A DNA stretch of 64,000 nt from Branchiostoma belcheri (lineage: Eukaryota > Chordata > Leptocardii > Amphioxiformes > Branchiostomatidae), in assembly GCF_001625305.1 (NCBI RefSeq), contig NW_017804087.1, forward strand, positions 1,859,855-1,923,854, in the 5' to 3' direction. Each line of letters starts with the position of its first letter. Position 1 is the first letter of the stretch. Made by a program: the position numbers and the translations under genes. The notes under the pieces were generated by a model. That model saw nothing but the letters and a program-made list of their open reading frames with translations. It had not been told where the DNA came from and made no database searches. Below, one piece after another: positions 43,731-56,140 of this stretch.

Positions 43731-43886
43731 TACTCTCCAAGCAGAGGTTTGGGTTTCGGCTTATTTTTGGTGTGTTTTTAGGCATTTTTATTGGGCTTTC
43801 TTTTTTGCACTGGTATCTTCTTTATCTTTTTTTGGGGTTGACATTACAAAAAAGTCAAAACCCAAACCTCTGCTTGGAGAGTATAC
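43731..43886. repeat. Inverted repeat with 26-bp arms
   Basis: TACTCTCCAAGCAGAGGTTT (43731 on) is matched in reverse by AAACCTCTGCTTGGAGAGTA near 43865-43884, around a T-rich loop of about 105 bp. A fragment, TCTCCAAGCAGA, recurs at 46496. Confidence 0.8.
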
Positions 43887-44305
43887 CTAAAAGGAGTGAA
43901 AGTTCTTCTGTGTCAACAAGAACTTGGGCACAGTCAGGGCACAGCATGCCGCTAACTGTGGCGTTACTAATGCAAACTGGACATCCCCCAAAGCAAGGCC
44001 AGTTTGTTTTGCTCCAGCCTCCTTGACCTTTGCCAGAGAGAAGCTTCTTACCATCCCCTCTCTCCCCTAGAGGCCAGTGCGGGACTCTGGATCCAATTTT
44101 CCACTGGAAACTTGGGCCCCAACGCTATTTTCCTGGGCTGTCTGGTTTTCCTCTGTGGTGGGAAGTGGAATTCGGTCCCTCAGACAGTGTAATGGATAAC
44201 GTGTCTGGGAGAGTGTCAGAAGTCAGCGTTTTTTCTGCCAACTCTGCCAGGCAGATTTACCCGTTCTGTTACCCTGCCAGGTCCCTCTATAGACTACAGA
44301 CTTGA

Positions 44306-44505
44306 TAACACAAGAAAACAGTTACTCAAGCAACCGGATGGATTTTGAAAACTGTCAGACATTGTCTTTCATCCTCTTTATGTTTGTCGTTGACAGATTC
44401 TGTTACTATATATTTAGACACTGATGAAAAGTAGTGGATGCTACTTGAAATGCCTGACACTTTTCAAAACCTATCCAGTTGCTTGAGTAACTATTTTCTT
44501 GTGTA
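44306..44505. mobile_element. MITE-like element, about 200 bp, with arms of about 55 bp
   Basis: Left arm begins ACACAAGAAAACAGTTACTC and includes AAGCAAC-GGAT. The right arm is its inverse, ending GAGTAACTATTTTCTTGTGT. No ORF. Target duplication not resolved. Confidence 0.8.
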
Positions 44506-45219
44506 TCTCATTACCTGAATACCTTCATTGACAGGACTTGATAACTGTTCTGTTCTAATCAATTCACATACAACTGCTTGCTTCTGTACTTTTTTTTATA
44601 AACTCTATCGTACAAAAATTAATGTAGAAACTTTTGCAGAAATTACAACACCAGGAATATGTATTTACTTTAGTTTTATTCATGATGATACAGTTGTTTT
44701 TCTTTCATCTTATCTCAGTATCCGATTACCAACTTTACAGTGTTTGGTGTCATAAAATAAAGTCTCATAAAGTCATAGCATAACAGCTGCAAACTGGAGA
44801 CAGGTGAACTGTAAAGTAAGGGAGCATTAAGTTTTGTCTGTTAGTTGTCCGACAAGGGGCCCAGCGGAGAGGAAACCTACTTAAGGCATCCCAAGGTCTC
44901 TTAATTGTCAAGAAAGCCTGTTCAGCGTTCCTTGTGATAGCTTAAATTAGGTTGGTCCTTCAGTATCAAATGTCTAACGGACTAACCGAATTACAGGCAC
45001 ACAGAACTGCCCAGAGTAATTTCATTCCTAGACAAGGTTGAAAGGATGACTACAAGAAGAAAGAAAGACAAGGAACCAAACACCGCGATGTTTAATGGCA
45101 GAGACTAAAGCCAAAAGCCATCCTGTGACCCATATTTAACCAGATTATAGTAGTTGGTGCCCAACAAAGGCCTGCATGGGTTTTTTTGGCTTGCTTGTAC
45201 GGTACTCCAGTAAATTCCC

Positions 45220-45635
45220 TAGCAAATACCAGTCTTGTGTCTATCTCAGTATCTGAAATCTCTGCGTAACTCCTCGGTAGAAATTCAGTTAGTACAACAA
45301 ATGTATGGAATGGAATTGTATTGTATGAGGCCCTGCAAGCCCTTTTTCGTTTTAGACTTCGTAATTCGTAGGCAGCCTCCGCAAAAATCAACGCAATTCG
45401 TAATTGGACATAAGCCGCAAATCGTAAAGTCGTAATCAGCTCTGAGACTTTAACGTAATTCGTAATAGGCGGCGAAAGTTTTGCGTAATTCGTAATCACT
45501 ACCCCCCTTGCAGGCCCTCACGTAATACCAGTCTTGTGTCTATCTCAGTATCTGAAACCTTTGAGTAACTCCTCGGTAGAAATTCAGTTAGTACAACAAA
45601 ATTCAAATGTATGGAATGGAATTGTATTGTATATT
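45220..45635. repeat. 105-bp direct repeats flanking an insert rich in CGTAATTCGTA
   Basis: 45227-45326 and 45527-45632 are direct copies (TACCAGTCTTGTGTCTATCT onward). Between them is an insert of about 195 bp with inverted ends (TGAGGCCCTGCAAG / CTTGCAGGCCCTCA). It holds at least five CGTAATTCGTA-like motifs, and the 135-codon minus-strand frame across it has no family signature. Confidence 0.75.
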
Positions 45636-45639
45636 TGGC

Positions 45640-47690
45640 CTACCCCTGTAACCAACAGAACTGGGTACCAAAAGACAACCCAGTGGTAGAGAGAAAGTTA
45701 AACAGCAGGGAGTAGTTTAAATGTTGCATGTAACATACCTCCTGGTGGGACGAGTTGTTATGTGATTTGGATTTGTCCAGTTTTAAGAGTAAAGTATGGT
45801 CAAAACTAACCAAGAAGACCACTCAGGGGACCGATAGAATCTGGTCTGCTAGTACAATGTATGTGGACAGGTGGTCACTATGGACAGGATTCTTAATTTG
45901 CTTGTGTCAATGGGAAAAATTATCTAAAAGGGACCAACAAAAAATGGTCACATTGGCCAGGTGGTCCTTATTTAGAGGAGGTTAGTTGTAGTGTTTGACT
46001 GTAACCTAGCAACACAACTCCTAAAGTGGTCAATACGTACTGTTTGTTGTGTACTGTTTTTCCTGCGTTGTTTGCCAGCCAGACAAACAACAACACACTT
46101 GTGTTCAACTTTTGACCCACCTTTGGTAATTTCATGGTAAATTTGTGTGCCCCAGCAAGAAAAATAATCAAACACTCATCACTCATGCCCTGAAATCCCC
46201 CCTGACATGTCAAAGTATTTTAATGGGGTCAAAGTCAGAAAGCTGCACTGCTTTTGGTGACATCGTAATAACTAAGGGCATTTCCACAATGTTTCTAAAT
46301 ATCTAGTCCAAGCTAAGGTTTTCTTGACGTGTTTTAGGCTTTTTTATCGAGCTTTGTCTTTTGTCTGGTTTCTGTTTTTTTGCCAGCCAAATCTAGGGTG
46401 GTATATTGAATACTGTTGTGCCAAGTTGATACTTAATAGCAGCTACATGAAATGAGAAGTCACTGTGTTATACTAAATATAGGACAAGCATGTAATCTCC
46501 AAGCAGATACCAGGGGGAAGGATTGTATTGTTTTTGAAGTCCTTCCCTTTTTATTAGCTTTTATTACACCGTTTTGTATCGCAGGCTGGTTCTAGCTATT
46601 TTTTGGTGGTACCAAAAATTTAATGGACTCCTCACAGCTTGTTTTGGGGGGAAATTTCATACACTTCAACTTCAAGTGATCTAAATGTCTATATCAAACA
46701 GATTTCCTCATCTAAATAAGATTTTTGTTTTGCTACCCTGAAATTGCATTGGGTGCATTTAATCCTGGGAGGAGGGGCATTGGAGACTGTTTTGAAGTTT
46801 TCGCTGAGTGCTGCCAAGTCAGCAGTGCCTTTGTCTGGAAAGTTGGTTACTCAGGAGCAGTTGGCAGTGTGGCATGCCAAACTGTGAACAGGTCAGACAC
46901 ACAGGGAGGAACTGGATTTCACACATCTTTAGATATGGTGCTGCCTGATTAAAACAAAACAGCATTCCCTGCTTTACAAACCATAAATCAGGCCACACAA
47001 ATCCAATTTGTTGGTTGTTAGATTTTTTCAGGAAAGCTTTGAAACAATCTATAAGGCTTAGGAATGCCATTTGAGGCACCATATCAACATACCAGGCTGG
47101 TTTTTCTTGTATTTTTTATTGTTGAATGAAAAAAATGTGTACTGCAACTCTGGGTACCAAAATACAATCTACATTTGTGTTATAACAGTCAAGAAAGAAA
47201 TAGCAGGTGAACTCAAGAAATGGCCTTATTGATGGTGAATGGGAACATACTAGTACACACATATTGATAAAGGGATACCTCATGTACACTGTAGTCACAT
47301 GCTTCAAGTATGAAATAATAGTGAAAATGTGCTAAGAAATGGTAGTACATGTAAATGTCAATATCATCCTGAATATTGTTTGTTCTGCTGCCCCGAAGTT
47401 GCATTGGATGCAAGAAGGTGGGCCCTTTTGTAGTGTGGAGTGGGAAACTTCAAGCATTCTTGGTCAAGCCCTGCAGACCCTTGGGTGTTGGAAGTGGGGT
47501 TCTTGGGGCATACTTGGGAGCAATGAACCTACAAATCAGAGGGTCCAGATGGACCCTTGGGACAGCTGTGTCTATCTGGGCTGTCTGGAAGGAAGGTAGG
47601 ACTAGACAGCTGAATATCAGCCAAGGTGCTGAAGAAAAACACATGGTCAAGAACTAAATAATCGAGAAAAAAAAAGAAGAAAACCTGATC
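45640..47690. other. Non-coding, repeat-bearing stretch
   Basis: Holds reverse-oriented copies of the GGAGTCCCTTTATTTT family (46590-46765 and 47290-47415) and a decayed PIF-like MITE (46983-47110). The short frames look like shadows. Confidence 0.4.
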
Positions 47691-47700
47691 AAGAAAAAAA

Positions 47701-47817
47701 ATAGCCTGGTTACCAAACTTATTTCATCAGCTGCCCAGTCTCTTATGTTTGGTAACTTATTTGTGGAGAGGATGAAAGACTTGGCAGCTTAAATAGGCTT
47801 GGTAACCAGGCTAGGAA
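47701..47817. mobile_element. Small MITE with TAGCCTGG termini
   Basis: Starts TAGCCTGGTTACCAA and ends TTGGTAACCAGGCTA, about 115 bp, non-coding. The termini match the longer element at 53126-53556. Confidence 0.7.
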
Positions 47818-47819
47818 AA

Positions 47820-50480
47820 AGGGCTTGGAGTAGAATAACAGGGTACTGTAAAATTTACAGTGCAAATTCATCCATTTTTTGTGTACCTGAAGCAAAACAA
47901 TTCTATAATACAATGGTAATGCAAAATATTTATTCTTGACATGCAGAGGGATCAGGTTATTGTTAAGCATCAAATTTAGACAGTCTAATAGGCTGCTGAA
48001 TTATTGCCAGCAATTCAGTTCTTTCAGTAGTAACTTCCTGCTGTCAAACAAATCAAGAAAGTTATGTCCATATTAAGATATTTGATATGCTTTTAAGATA
48101 ACTGCAATGTTTTTGCATATTTAGTTTAAAAGCGTTATTCACAGATGACAATATCAGCAGTAAAGATTTTGTAAGATTGTATATCCTGTTTCTAGCTATT
48201 TATTGGTGGTGTCTTGTCATGCCAGTAGCCAGGATTTTGAATGGGGGGGTTCTTCCCACTGCTTGAGGGGACCTCGAGTGCGGAAGGCGCGAGGTTCCTA
48301 GGGGGGTCCAGGGGCATGCTCCCCCGGAAAATTTTGAAACATGAACCTTCTAAAATGGCATTTTGTACATTTTTGAGAGGATTTCCAAGAAAAAATCAGG
48401 GATAAATTTCAATGACAAAGGGAGCAGTTTTTCTACAATTCCAGTCCATCTTTTCAAGAAAAATCTTGGACCTTTACATAAAAAGTGGACCAAAAAGTGG
48501 ACCTTTACATAAGAAGTTGACCAAAAAGTGGACATTTAAGCCTTGTGGGGGGGTTCTTCCGGTTGTTCATGTAGCTTGTTAATGAGCTATTTCAAAGTAT
48601 GAAATGTATGAAAATGTCTTAAGTAATGGCAGTAAATGTCAATATCTGACAGATTTCCTCATCCAGAATTTTTTTTGTCCCCATGCATTGGATGCCTTTA
48701 AAATCCAATGAAAGAAACACTTCCACTTGGAATTCCTTCCAGACAAACGTTCTAAGAGGACATCCCAGCCATTGCCCTGGCATTTTCCCTGGAAGATGTC
48801 AAGGGGCTCTGTTGCCTAGCAACCCATCTTGACCTACTCTCTCCCAGATAAGTGGAAGATAAAACCAGTTGGGTCTGGTTCTGCTTGTTTGCCTTGCTAG
48901 GGTAAACTATCAAGGTTTGGTGTAGAGGGAAATACTGTACATTCACTTATTTTTGCAGTAAGGCCATAACAATTTACTTTGTTGATTATCAGATTTAAAA
49001 AAAAAATGAAGCGACACGAAAAAAAGGCCAATGATAGAACCAAGAGCTATGATAGGGACCATGAAGTCAACATACTAGGCTGATTCATAGTTAACATTTA
49101 ATTTTTAACTATTTCAACTTGCAGAAAAAAATGTAGAAAAGGAATTTTCTTGTATGAATTGAAAGTGCATGATTTGTAATGTTTGTGTTCTTAAGTCATA
49201 AAATAACTGTTACTCCGCTTATATGGATAACCTTACATTTTGGCTTATCAATATTGAGTGCAAACAACAGTTTCACATGCAAAAATACTTCCCTATATAC
49301 TCATTATGTCTTCTGACAATGCTACACAATAGTTCTATTGTATTGCAAAGATATTTTTAAATTAGACTTTTGAAGCAGAAACATGTTACACAAGAGAAAA
49401 GGGCAGTGTCCTCTAGAAATATGTGTATCCCCCTGGGCTACATATTAAGTATATCCTAAAACATTGCAGGGCTTGAAATCCTACATGCATATGCTGGTTA
49501 GTGCAGATAAAATTGGTTGGAGCTGTGCAGGTATTTCTTATGTCTACCTGCACCCTAAGGCTTAAACCTGCACAGGTTCATGTACTGGGTTTATATGTAC
49601 ATTTTGCTGGAGTTCAGAATTCTCATTTGACGCATTGACCAGCTATGAAGTTTAAAACAAATATGGCAATGTTTTTATGAACAGTTTTTAGTACGATCCA
49701 TACTTCCTAACTTCTGAGTGGTGCAGGTAAAATTTGCCTGGTGCAGGACATTTCTAATGTTACCTGCACCAGTGCAGGTATGCAGAAAAAGTATTTTTAG
49801 CCCAGTGCATTGGAATGTCAGTTATATACATGATGCCCCAGGCAAGTCTTTTTCGTAGTAAGGAAGAACATGCATGGGCATGTTTCTTTACTAGTTTACA
49901 CTCGAGCCAGTAAATAACAACAACGTTAGCAGAAAAACATTTCAAGATCTTCCTGTCAATTCATTTTATAAATGAATGCTTTGTGTGAGGCTTTTGAAAA
50001 ATGATATTGAATAGATACAGTAGTTTTCTTGAGAACACAATTATTATTTTTATGATTGATATAGTTATAAATGTGTGTATATCCAAAAATGAAAGCTAAT
50101 ATTATTTTTCTTAAAAGGATTAAAAGTTAAAGCATATGACTTAGTGGGATAACCTTAGGGAAGCTTAAGGTCTAATTATATGCAGGTGACGATGTACAAG
50201 ATAATCTGCTAATACTCTTTTATTCAGCCCAATTTCACAGACCCCCCTCTTGGAAAATTACTTAATTTAAGTGAGTTAAACCTTTCAGTCCATTAGAGGA
50301 AGGCGAAGCACAATCACATTGTCACCATTACTAAAATAGTCCACCTAAGTAAGGTGTACTAGTTCCGTTTTGTATGAAAAGTACGAAAAGAAGCGTTGAC
50401 AAACCAAAATTCAACACTAGATAGGTTTGAAAAAAACTCTTCTTCTTTGGGAGACAGTACACCACACCAGAAACTGTTTG
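47820..50480. other. Non-coding stretch with repeat fragments
   Basis: Contains parts of the GGAGTCCCTTTATTTT family (48190-48700), a decayed PIF-like MITE (48960-49110) and a TGCAGGT repeat (49470-49800). No supported gene. Confidence 0.4.
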
Positions 50481-50484
50481 CTTA

Positions 50485-50840
50485 GGCCACACCAATTTAA
50501 TTTCTTGGTTAACGGATTCGCCCGCTTCATTTTTTTCTGATTTGCAAAAAAAATTCAGTTACTGCATAATGCTCATATTTTGCCCTAAACAGCTGAAAAC
50601 AGTCCTTTTCTTCCTAGTTGTTACAGTTATTCCATCTCTCAATACAATGGTATCATTAAAAGTTCAAAATTCATCGTTTAAATTTTGAACCAGCCTGGTG
50701 TTTTGACTTCATGGCTCCTATTGTACCATTTTGGGCCATAATAGGATGCCTAGGCCTGTATTTATTTCTATTTTTTTGCCCGCCCGCTCCATTATTTTTC
50801 TAGAAATATCCGTTAACCAAGAAATTGAATTGGTGTGGCC
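50485..50840. mobile_element. PIF/Harbinger-like MITE, TTA target duplication
   Basis: 356 bp, with TTA at 50482-50484 and 50841-50843. Ends are GGCCACACCAATTTAATTTC and the inverse. Inverted in orientation relative to the copy at 26300-26666. Confidence 0.87.
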
Positions 50841-51249
50841 TTATCAAACCTTATAGTAAATACTCTACAGCTTAGGAGCCCTTCCCTTACAAACACTTGG
50901 GATATCCCTATTGTACTTTGCCCATTTACAGTCCAACTTCCTTCAAGTCATCTCTCAAGACTTCTTGACAGGTCCTTTCAAACGGGACAATACATGCCAG
51001 ACAATACATAAAGACAGGCCTAGATGATTGTATTGTTTTGACTGTCGCTTATGTATGTATTTGACAGCCATTAGCAAATGTAAACAATGATGAGCCATTA
51101 GGGGCTTGACAAATGATCCAGAGTGTGTATTCAGGTAATTACAACTTAGCATTCAACAGGGTAATGATACATTGTACTATTGCCAAATCTTTTCTGAAAT
51201 TTGTTTTAAAAAGTTTATTAGAGCTCAAAATATCTAGATTTAAAAAAAA

Positions 51250-51512
51250 AACTAGAAAACTAACATTTGCAAAGCAAATGCATAATGTTTACCTTCGCAT
51301 ATGGTATTCTCTGTTGATTCTTACTCTAACACATTCACAAATATCGTGACAGGAGTCTAAATCCCTCCTTCTATAAAATTGCAACATTATGTAACCCAAC
51401 ACTAGTTACCATGGTGAGAGATGGTCTGGTACAGGCCATTGGCCAGGTCAGAGGTCACTGTTTGAAGAGGAAGAAACTGAGCAAAAACAATATGTTTTCC
51501 TTCGGTAAACAT
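51250..51512 (+). repeat. 'GTTTACC' family element, copy 8
   Basis: Near full length, from ACTAGAAAACTAACATTTGC to CCTTCGGTAAACAT. This copy is outside POLE. Confidence 0.8.
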
Positions 51513-51864
51513 AAAAATCTCGCAATTTGGCAAGCTAGAAGACAGGTTTAGATCGCAAAAATATAAAGCCCAAAGTGTTCGTGCCAGGTTTAGACAAAGT
51601 TTATCATGTATAGCTGCTTTTAAGCTTTTAATGGTGTAATAAACATTTTCCCAAGCTTGGACAATGCCAAAAGCCTTTAGAAAAGAATGCTGCCACCTGA
51701 CAAGGCCATGCACACAGAACCTAAAGTACCCCCTGCTAAGTGGATTTCTCAAGTGTTATAATAACGTTTAGGCTCTCTGCATTGTGAGGGGAGGTTTGGT
51801 CAGCTGGGGGGATGACAACCTGTGGTCACAATTTACATTGTACAGGCAGGGCTACAAACACTAG

Positions 51865-52230
51865 CGTGTATACGCATTTCTTAGCACATTTACGTCATTA
51901 CTTTATTCTTGACGCATTTGGAATAGCCCCGAAACAAGCTATGTGAATTTTTATTGTGAGGAGTCCCTTTATTTTCTGGTACCACCAATAAATAAGCTAC
52001 AACCAGCCTATGATGATTTTATGAAATAAGCAACTGTTTCTGTCAGCAACATCACATTTTACCTTTCATACATATATAACGTTACATATATATCAGTATG
52101 CTATATAGGATAGGGTTGATTCAGCTTACTTACTACCTTAAAAAATGGCCAGCAGTTTGAGTTTGAAAATCCAGTTTTATCTTTTATTATATACTAAGTA
52201 AATTGAAATTGCTTTGGGTGCCTTTAAGAA
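51865..52230. repeat. GGAGTCCCTTTATTTT family, long copy
   Basis: The longest copy seen, ending TTGGGTGCCTTTAA. Other copies end or begin with the complementary TTAAAGGCATCCAATGCAAT, suggesting terminal inverted repeats for this family. Confidence 0.6.
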
Positions 52231-53125
52231 GAGAGTTGTTTTATTCTTTCCCTGTTAAGATAGCCTTTGGCACCAAATTTGTAGTGTTTGTACTGTAACT
52301 AAGAGTGTAAGCAGGAACTGTGTACTAAATGTGCACATCTTGTTGTTGGAGAAACTGCACAAAGTGTTGTTATGATTCTGTGCCCAATGCAGTTGAAAAC
52401 TGGATCATTCGGTTTACCTCCGTCATCAGCCACCATGCCAACGCAAACTTCCAGCACTAAACACAGAAACCAAAGCCACCAAACACATCAAATGTACCCG
52501 AAATAATCACTTTTACCCCCTGTAGACTAACCGATGGCTTTGTTAATGTTTGAATGGGTGAGGAGTGGGGAGGGGGGTCTTCCCGCCGAGAGATTTGCCA
52601 GAAATCAACAAACAGATTATAGCCACGTTTCTGCTCGACTTGACGATATTTTCCATGTCACTTTGCAAACCTAAAGGCCTATACATGTGCATTTGGTGCT
52701 GTGACCACCATACAAGCTTGAATATGTGTTCCTGAATTGTATTGTCACTGTTAAGCCTTATAACTTGATAGATTGACAGTTTATACTGTTATGTGCAGTT
52801 CTAGATTCCAGTGTTGACATTGTTTCAAGTAATACCGTAGGTTTCTTTATACAGGGAACTGCCAAAGATCGTTTGGGCTTAGCGCAAATCCATATTTGAC
52901 AAACTCAAACAAACACACATCCATGTAGGAGGTAGTTATAAAGGCTTGTTGAACACAACTCCTTTTAGTGCCACATTGACAATGTTTACGTTGCCTGATT
53001 ATAGTTGTCGTCTGAACACTCAAATCTTGAAGCTTACTTGATAGCTATTAGAATAGCATTTCTTAATCTCCTGGCTGAGGTTTGAAATAGCAGGCAAAAT
53101 AAATCTTTCACGGAAGATATATGTG
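52231..53125. other. Stretch without recognised features
   Basis: AT-rich, no coding-like frame, no repeat recognised by eye. Confidence 0.35.
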
Positions 53126-53556
53126 TAGCCTGGGTGCCAGACTGTTTCCAGGGCCTACACAGGCCAGCTTCTCAGCTCTAGGGCCAGCATGCCCCCAAGA
53201 AAATTTCATTCAAGTCCCCTCAGTTAGACCCTGTTTTAGGCATGTTAGCCTGGCAGCCAGACTTTTTCCCAGGCCTACACAACTTATTGTTGGCTCTATA
53301 GGGCCAACATGGCCCCAAGGAAATTTAACACAACCCCCCTCAGTTAGACCCCGAGTTTCAGGCTTGTTAGCCTGGGTGCCAGACTTTTCCGTGGTCTCTA
53401 CAGGGCAGCTCCTATTAGGCTTGGGGGCCAACATGCCCCCAAGAAAATTTTATCACTGAATTTCGCTTTCAGGCATGTTAGGCCCTGGAGCCTATGGCTA
53501 TGACTTTGAGCTGGCCTGTGTTGGCCCTGGAAACAGTCTGTAATCCAGGCTAGGGA
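53126..53556. mobile_element. TAGCCTGG element with internal tandem units of about 121 bp
   Basis: Left end TAGCCTGGGTGCCAGACTGT; right end is the inverse of TAGCCTGGATTACAGACTGT, both followed by TTCCAGGGCC. Inside, units start with TAGCCTGG at 53126, 53246 and 53368. The 112-codon plus-strand frame here is a product of the tandem units, not a gene. Confidence 0.75.
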
Positions 53557-54500
53557 TTTTACAGGAAAGCATGTTGAAAGCTGGGTGTTGGACCAGTCTC
53601 ACACCCGCATTTGGCATGCCTGTGGGCATGTGACGTCGAGCCAGCGCCCTGTGAAATGGGGCAATTTACATGTGAGCCCACTAGAAAGGACGGTTGTTTG
53701 TGTAGGGCAGAGTCTGGTCTCCCCGCCCTTTGTGTTGAGCCTGGCCTGTATATTCACATCAGGTCTTCAGGCTTAAAAAGGGAAGTCTCCCAGTTGTAAT
53801 GGTACGGTCCGCTGAGATCTGGTGGGTGGGCATGGTAGGGTCAGGGGAAGGGGTGTTCAGGAGTATTTTGTGTTTGTTTTGAAGTATGTTATCTGTGTGG
53901 TTGTATACAAATGTATACCCACAGTGTTCTGTGTATGCAATTGTGGTTAGGTTTCCTTTTAACCCTCTCTCTGCTGCCTTAAGTTATAACCCCATAGCGG
54001 ATACAAACTTGGTGCCAAAACCTAAAGGCTACCTTTAACTGAAGGTTAATAAAAATAAAAGATTTCTACTTAACTTTTTAAGGACTGTGAGGCTTTTCTG
54101 TATTACTGTATGGAGTTTGCAAATGAAGCCAAGAATTGAATACAACTTATGATATATCTATTCAACTATTCAATTTAAAGTTGCCAGCTATCTGAAAGTG
54201 TTAATGTATGCAGGATCATGTACCTAGGTCAACAGTAGTTTACCTGTAATATATGGATTTACCCTTGGGCAGTTCCTCTTGTGTCTGTCACATGCAGCCA
54301 ACTGTTAAACAGATACCTGTTTACATGTATTTCACCACGTAGGTGCAAGGGAGTCAGGTTTTGCTTTTGGTGTACCTGTTTGTGCATTACTGTGTTTCTG
54401 TATTACAAGTAACTTTTCAAATGGTCTAGGCACATTGGAACATGGACCGGAAGTTAGGTCAAAGGTTCCAGAAGTGTCCCAGAAAAGTTTATCTCATTTC
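53446..54500 (+). repeat. Direct duplication, copy A
   Basis: Nearly identical to copy B (55084-56140), beginning AAGAAAATTTTATCACTGAA. The first 500 bp match almost perfectly; small indels follow near 53960-54060 and later. Confidence 0.93.
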
Positions 54501-54869
54501 CTGTCTTCAATAAGTGCCTTCTGTCCAGTGAGCCGCGGGCGACTTTGACAAGTTTGAGAACTCTTTTGTAATTATTAATCGTAGAAAACCCCCACAATTT
54601 CATATTCCCCACAATTTCTTATTATATTTCACAAAGGACTTGAAAGATTTTCATGATTCTACTTGTGTTAATTAATGTAAAATTTATGCAAGTTGACAAC
54701 GATTTCGTGTTCGTATTTCACGGCGTATTCTAGCCATAATATGAGCTCCGCTTAGTTTTCAACTTTCTACAAGTTGTTTGGATTTGCCCCAGACCGACTT
54801 TGGTCGATACGTCCGATGTACAGAAGGGGGCGCTGCACCACGGCTCTCTGATAACGAAGGTTTTAATTA

Positions 54870-55066
54870 AGCGGGACTAGTCCAAAGGGTTGTAGTCAGG
54901 TCCGGGACTAGTCCGGGACCAGTGGACCTGCCGGACTAGTCCTGCCCCCGACTCCCAGGACCACCTCGGACCGATCTGTGTCTGACAGGACTAGTCCCAA
55001 CCGTCTGGGACCTGCTAGGACCTGCTGGGACCACCTCGGACTAGTCCGGACTAGTCCACTGAAATT
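54870..55066. repeat. Array of GGACTAGTCC palindromes
   Basis: GC-rich island with six ACTAGTCC cores, most as the perfect palindrome GGACTAGTCC, mixed with GGGACC/GGACCT units. Surroundings are AT-rich. Confidence 0.85.
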
Positions 55067-55081
55067 TCCTTTTTACAGAGG

Positions 55082-55082
55082 N
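55082..55082. other. Ambiguous base N at the start of duplication copy B
   Basis: The only N in the window, two bases before copy B begins, marking an assembly join or unresolved site. Confidence 0.95.
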
Positions 55083-55083
55083 A

Positions 55084-56140
55084 AGAAAATTTTATCACTG
55101 AATTTCGCTTTCAGGCATGTTAGGCCCTGGAGCCTATGGCTATGACTTTGAGCTGGCCTGTGTTGGCCCTGGAAACAGTCTGTAATCCAGGCTAGGGATT
55201 TTACAGGAAAGCATGTTGAAAGCTGGGTGTTGGACCAGTCTCACACCCGCATTTGGCATGCCTGTGGGCATGTGACGTCGAGCCAGCGCCCTGTGAAATG
55301 GGGCAATTTACATGTGAGCCCACTAGAAAGGACGGTTGTTTGTGTAGGGCAGAGTCTGGTCTCCCCGCCCTTTGTGTTGAGCCTGGCCTGTATATTCACA
55401 TCAGGTCTTCAGGCTTAAAAAGGGAAGTCTCCCAGTTGTAATGGTACGGTCCGCTGAGATCTGGTGGGTGGGCATGGTAGGGTCAGGGGAAGGGGTGTTC
55501 AGGAGTATTTTGTGTTTGTTTTGAAGTATGTTATCTGTGTGGTTGTATACAAATGTATACCCACAGTGTTCTGTGTATGCAATTGTGGTTAGGTGTCCTT
55601 AAACCCTCTCTCATAGCGGATACAAACTTGGTGCCAAAACCTAAAGGCTACCTTAGCCTGAAGGTTAATAACAATAAAATTTCTAGTTAACTTTTCAAGG
55701 ACTGTGAGGCTTTTCTGTATTACTGTATGGAGTTTGCACATGAAGCCAAGAATTGAATACAACTCATGATATATCTATTCAACTATTCAATTAAAAGTTG
55801 CCAGCTATTATATCTGAAAGTGTTAATGTATGCAGGATCATGTACCTAGGTCAACAGTAGTTTACCTGTAATATATGGATTTACCCTTGGGCAGTTCCTC
55901 TTGTGTCTGTCACATGCAGCCAACTGTTAAAAACAGATAACTGTTTACATGTATTTCACCACATAGGTGCAAAGGAGTCAGGTTTTGCTTTTGGTGTACA
56001 TGTAATCTGTTAATGTGCATTTACTTGACTGTGTTTCTGTATTTACAATTTACCAGTAACTTTTCAAATGGTAGGCACATTGGAACAAGAACCGGAAGTT
56101 AGGTCAAAGGTTCCAGAAGTGTCCCAGAAAAGGTTATCTC
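55084..56140 (+). repeat. Direct duplication, copy B
   Basis: Second copy of 53446-54500. It lacks the CTGCTGCCTTAAGTTATAAC block of copy A and carries other small indels. Identical 62-63-codon frames in both copies follow from the duplication and look non-coding. Confidence 0.93.

Noticed and set aside
45092-45499. 135-codon minus-strand frame
   Set aside because: Runs across an inverted-ended insert and one arm of a direct repeat; composition reflects the CGTAATTCGTA motifs.
53585-55441. Paired identical small frames at 53585 and 55227 as duplicated genes
   Set aside because: Identity follows from the 1-kb DNA duplication, which covers non-coding flanks equally; no family features.
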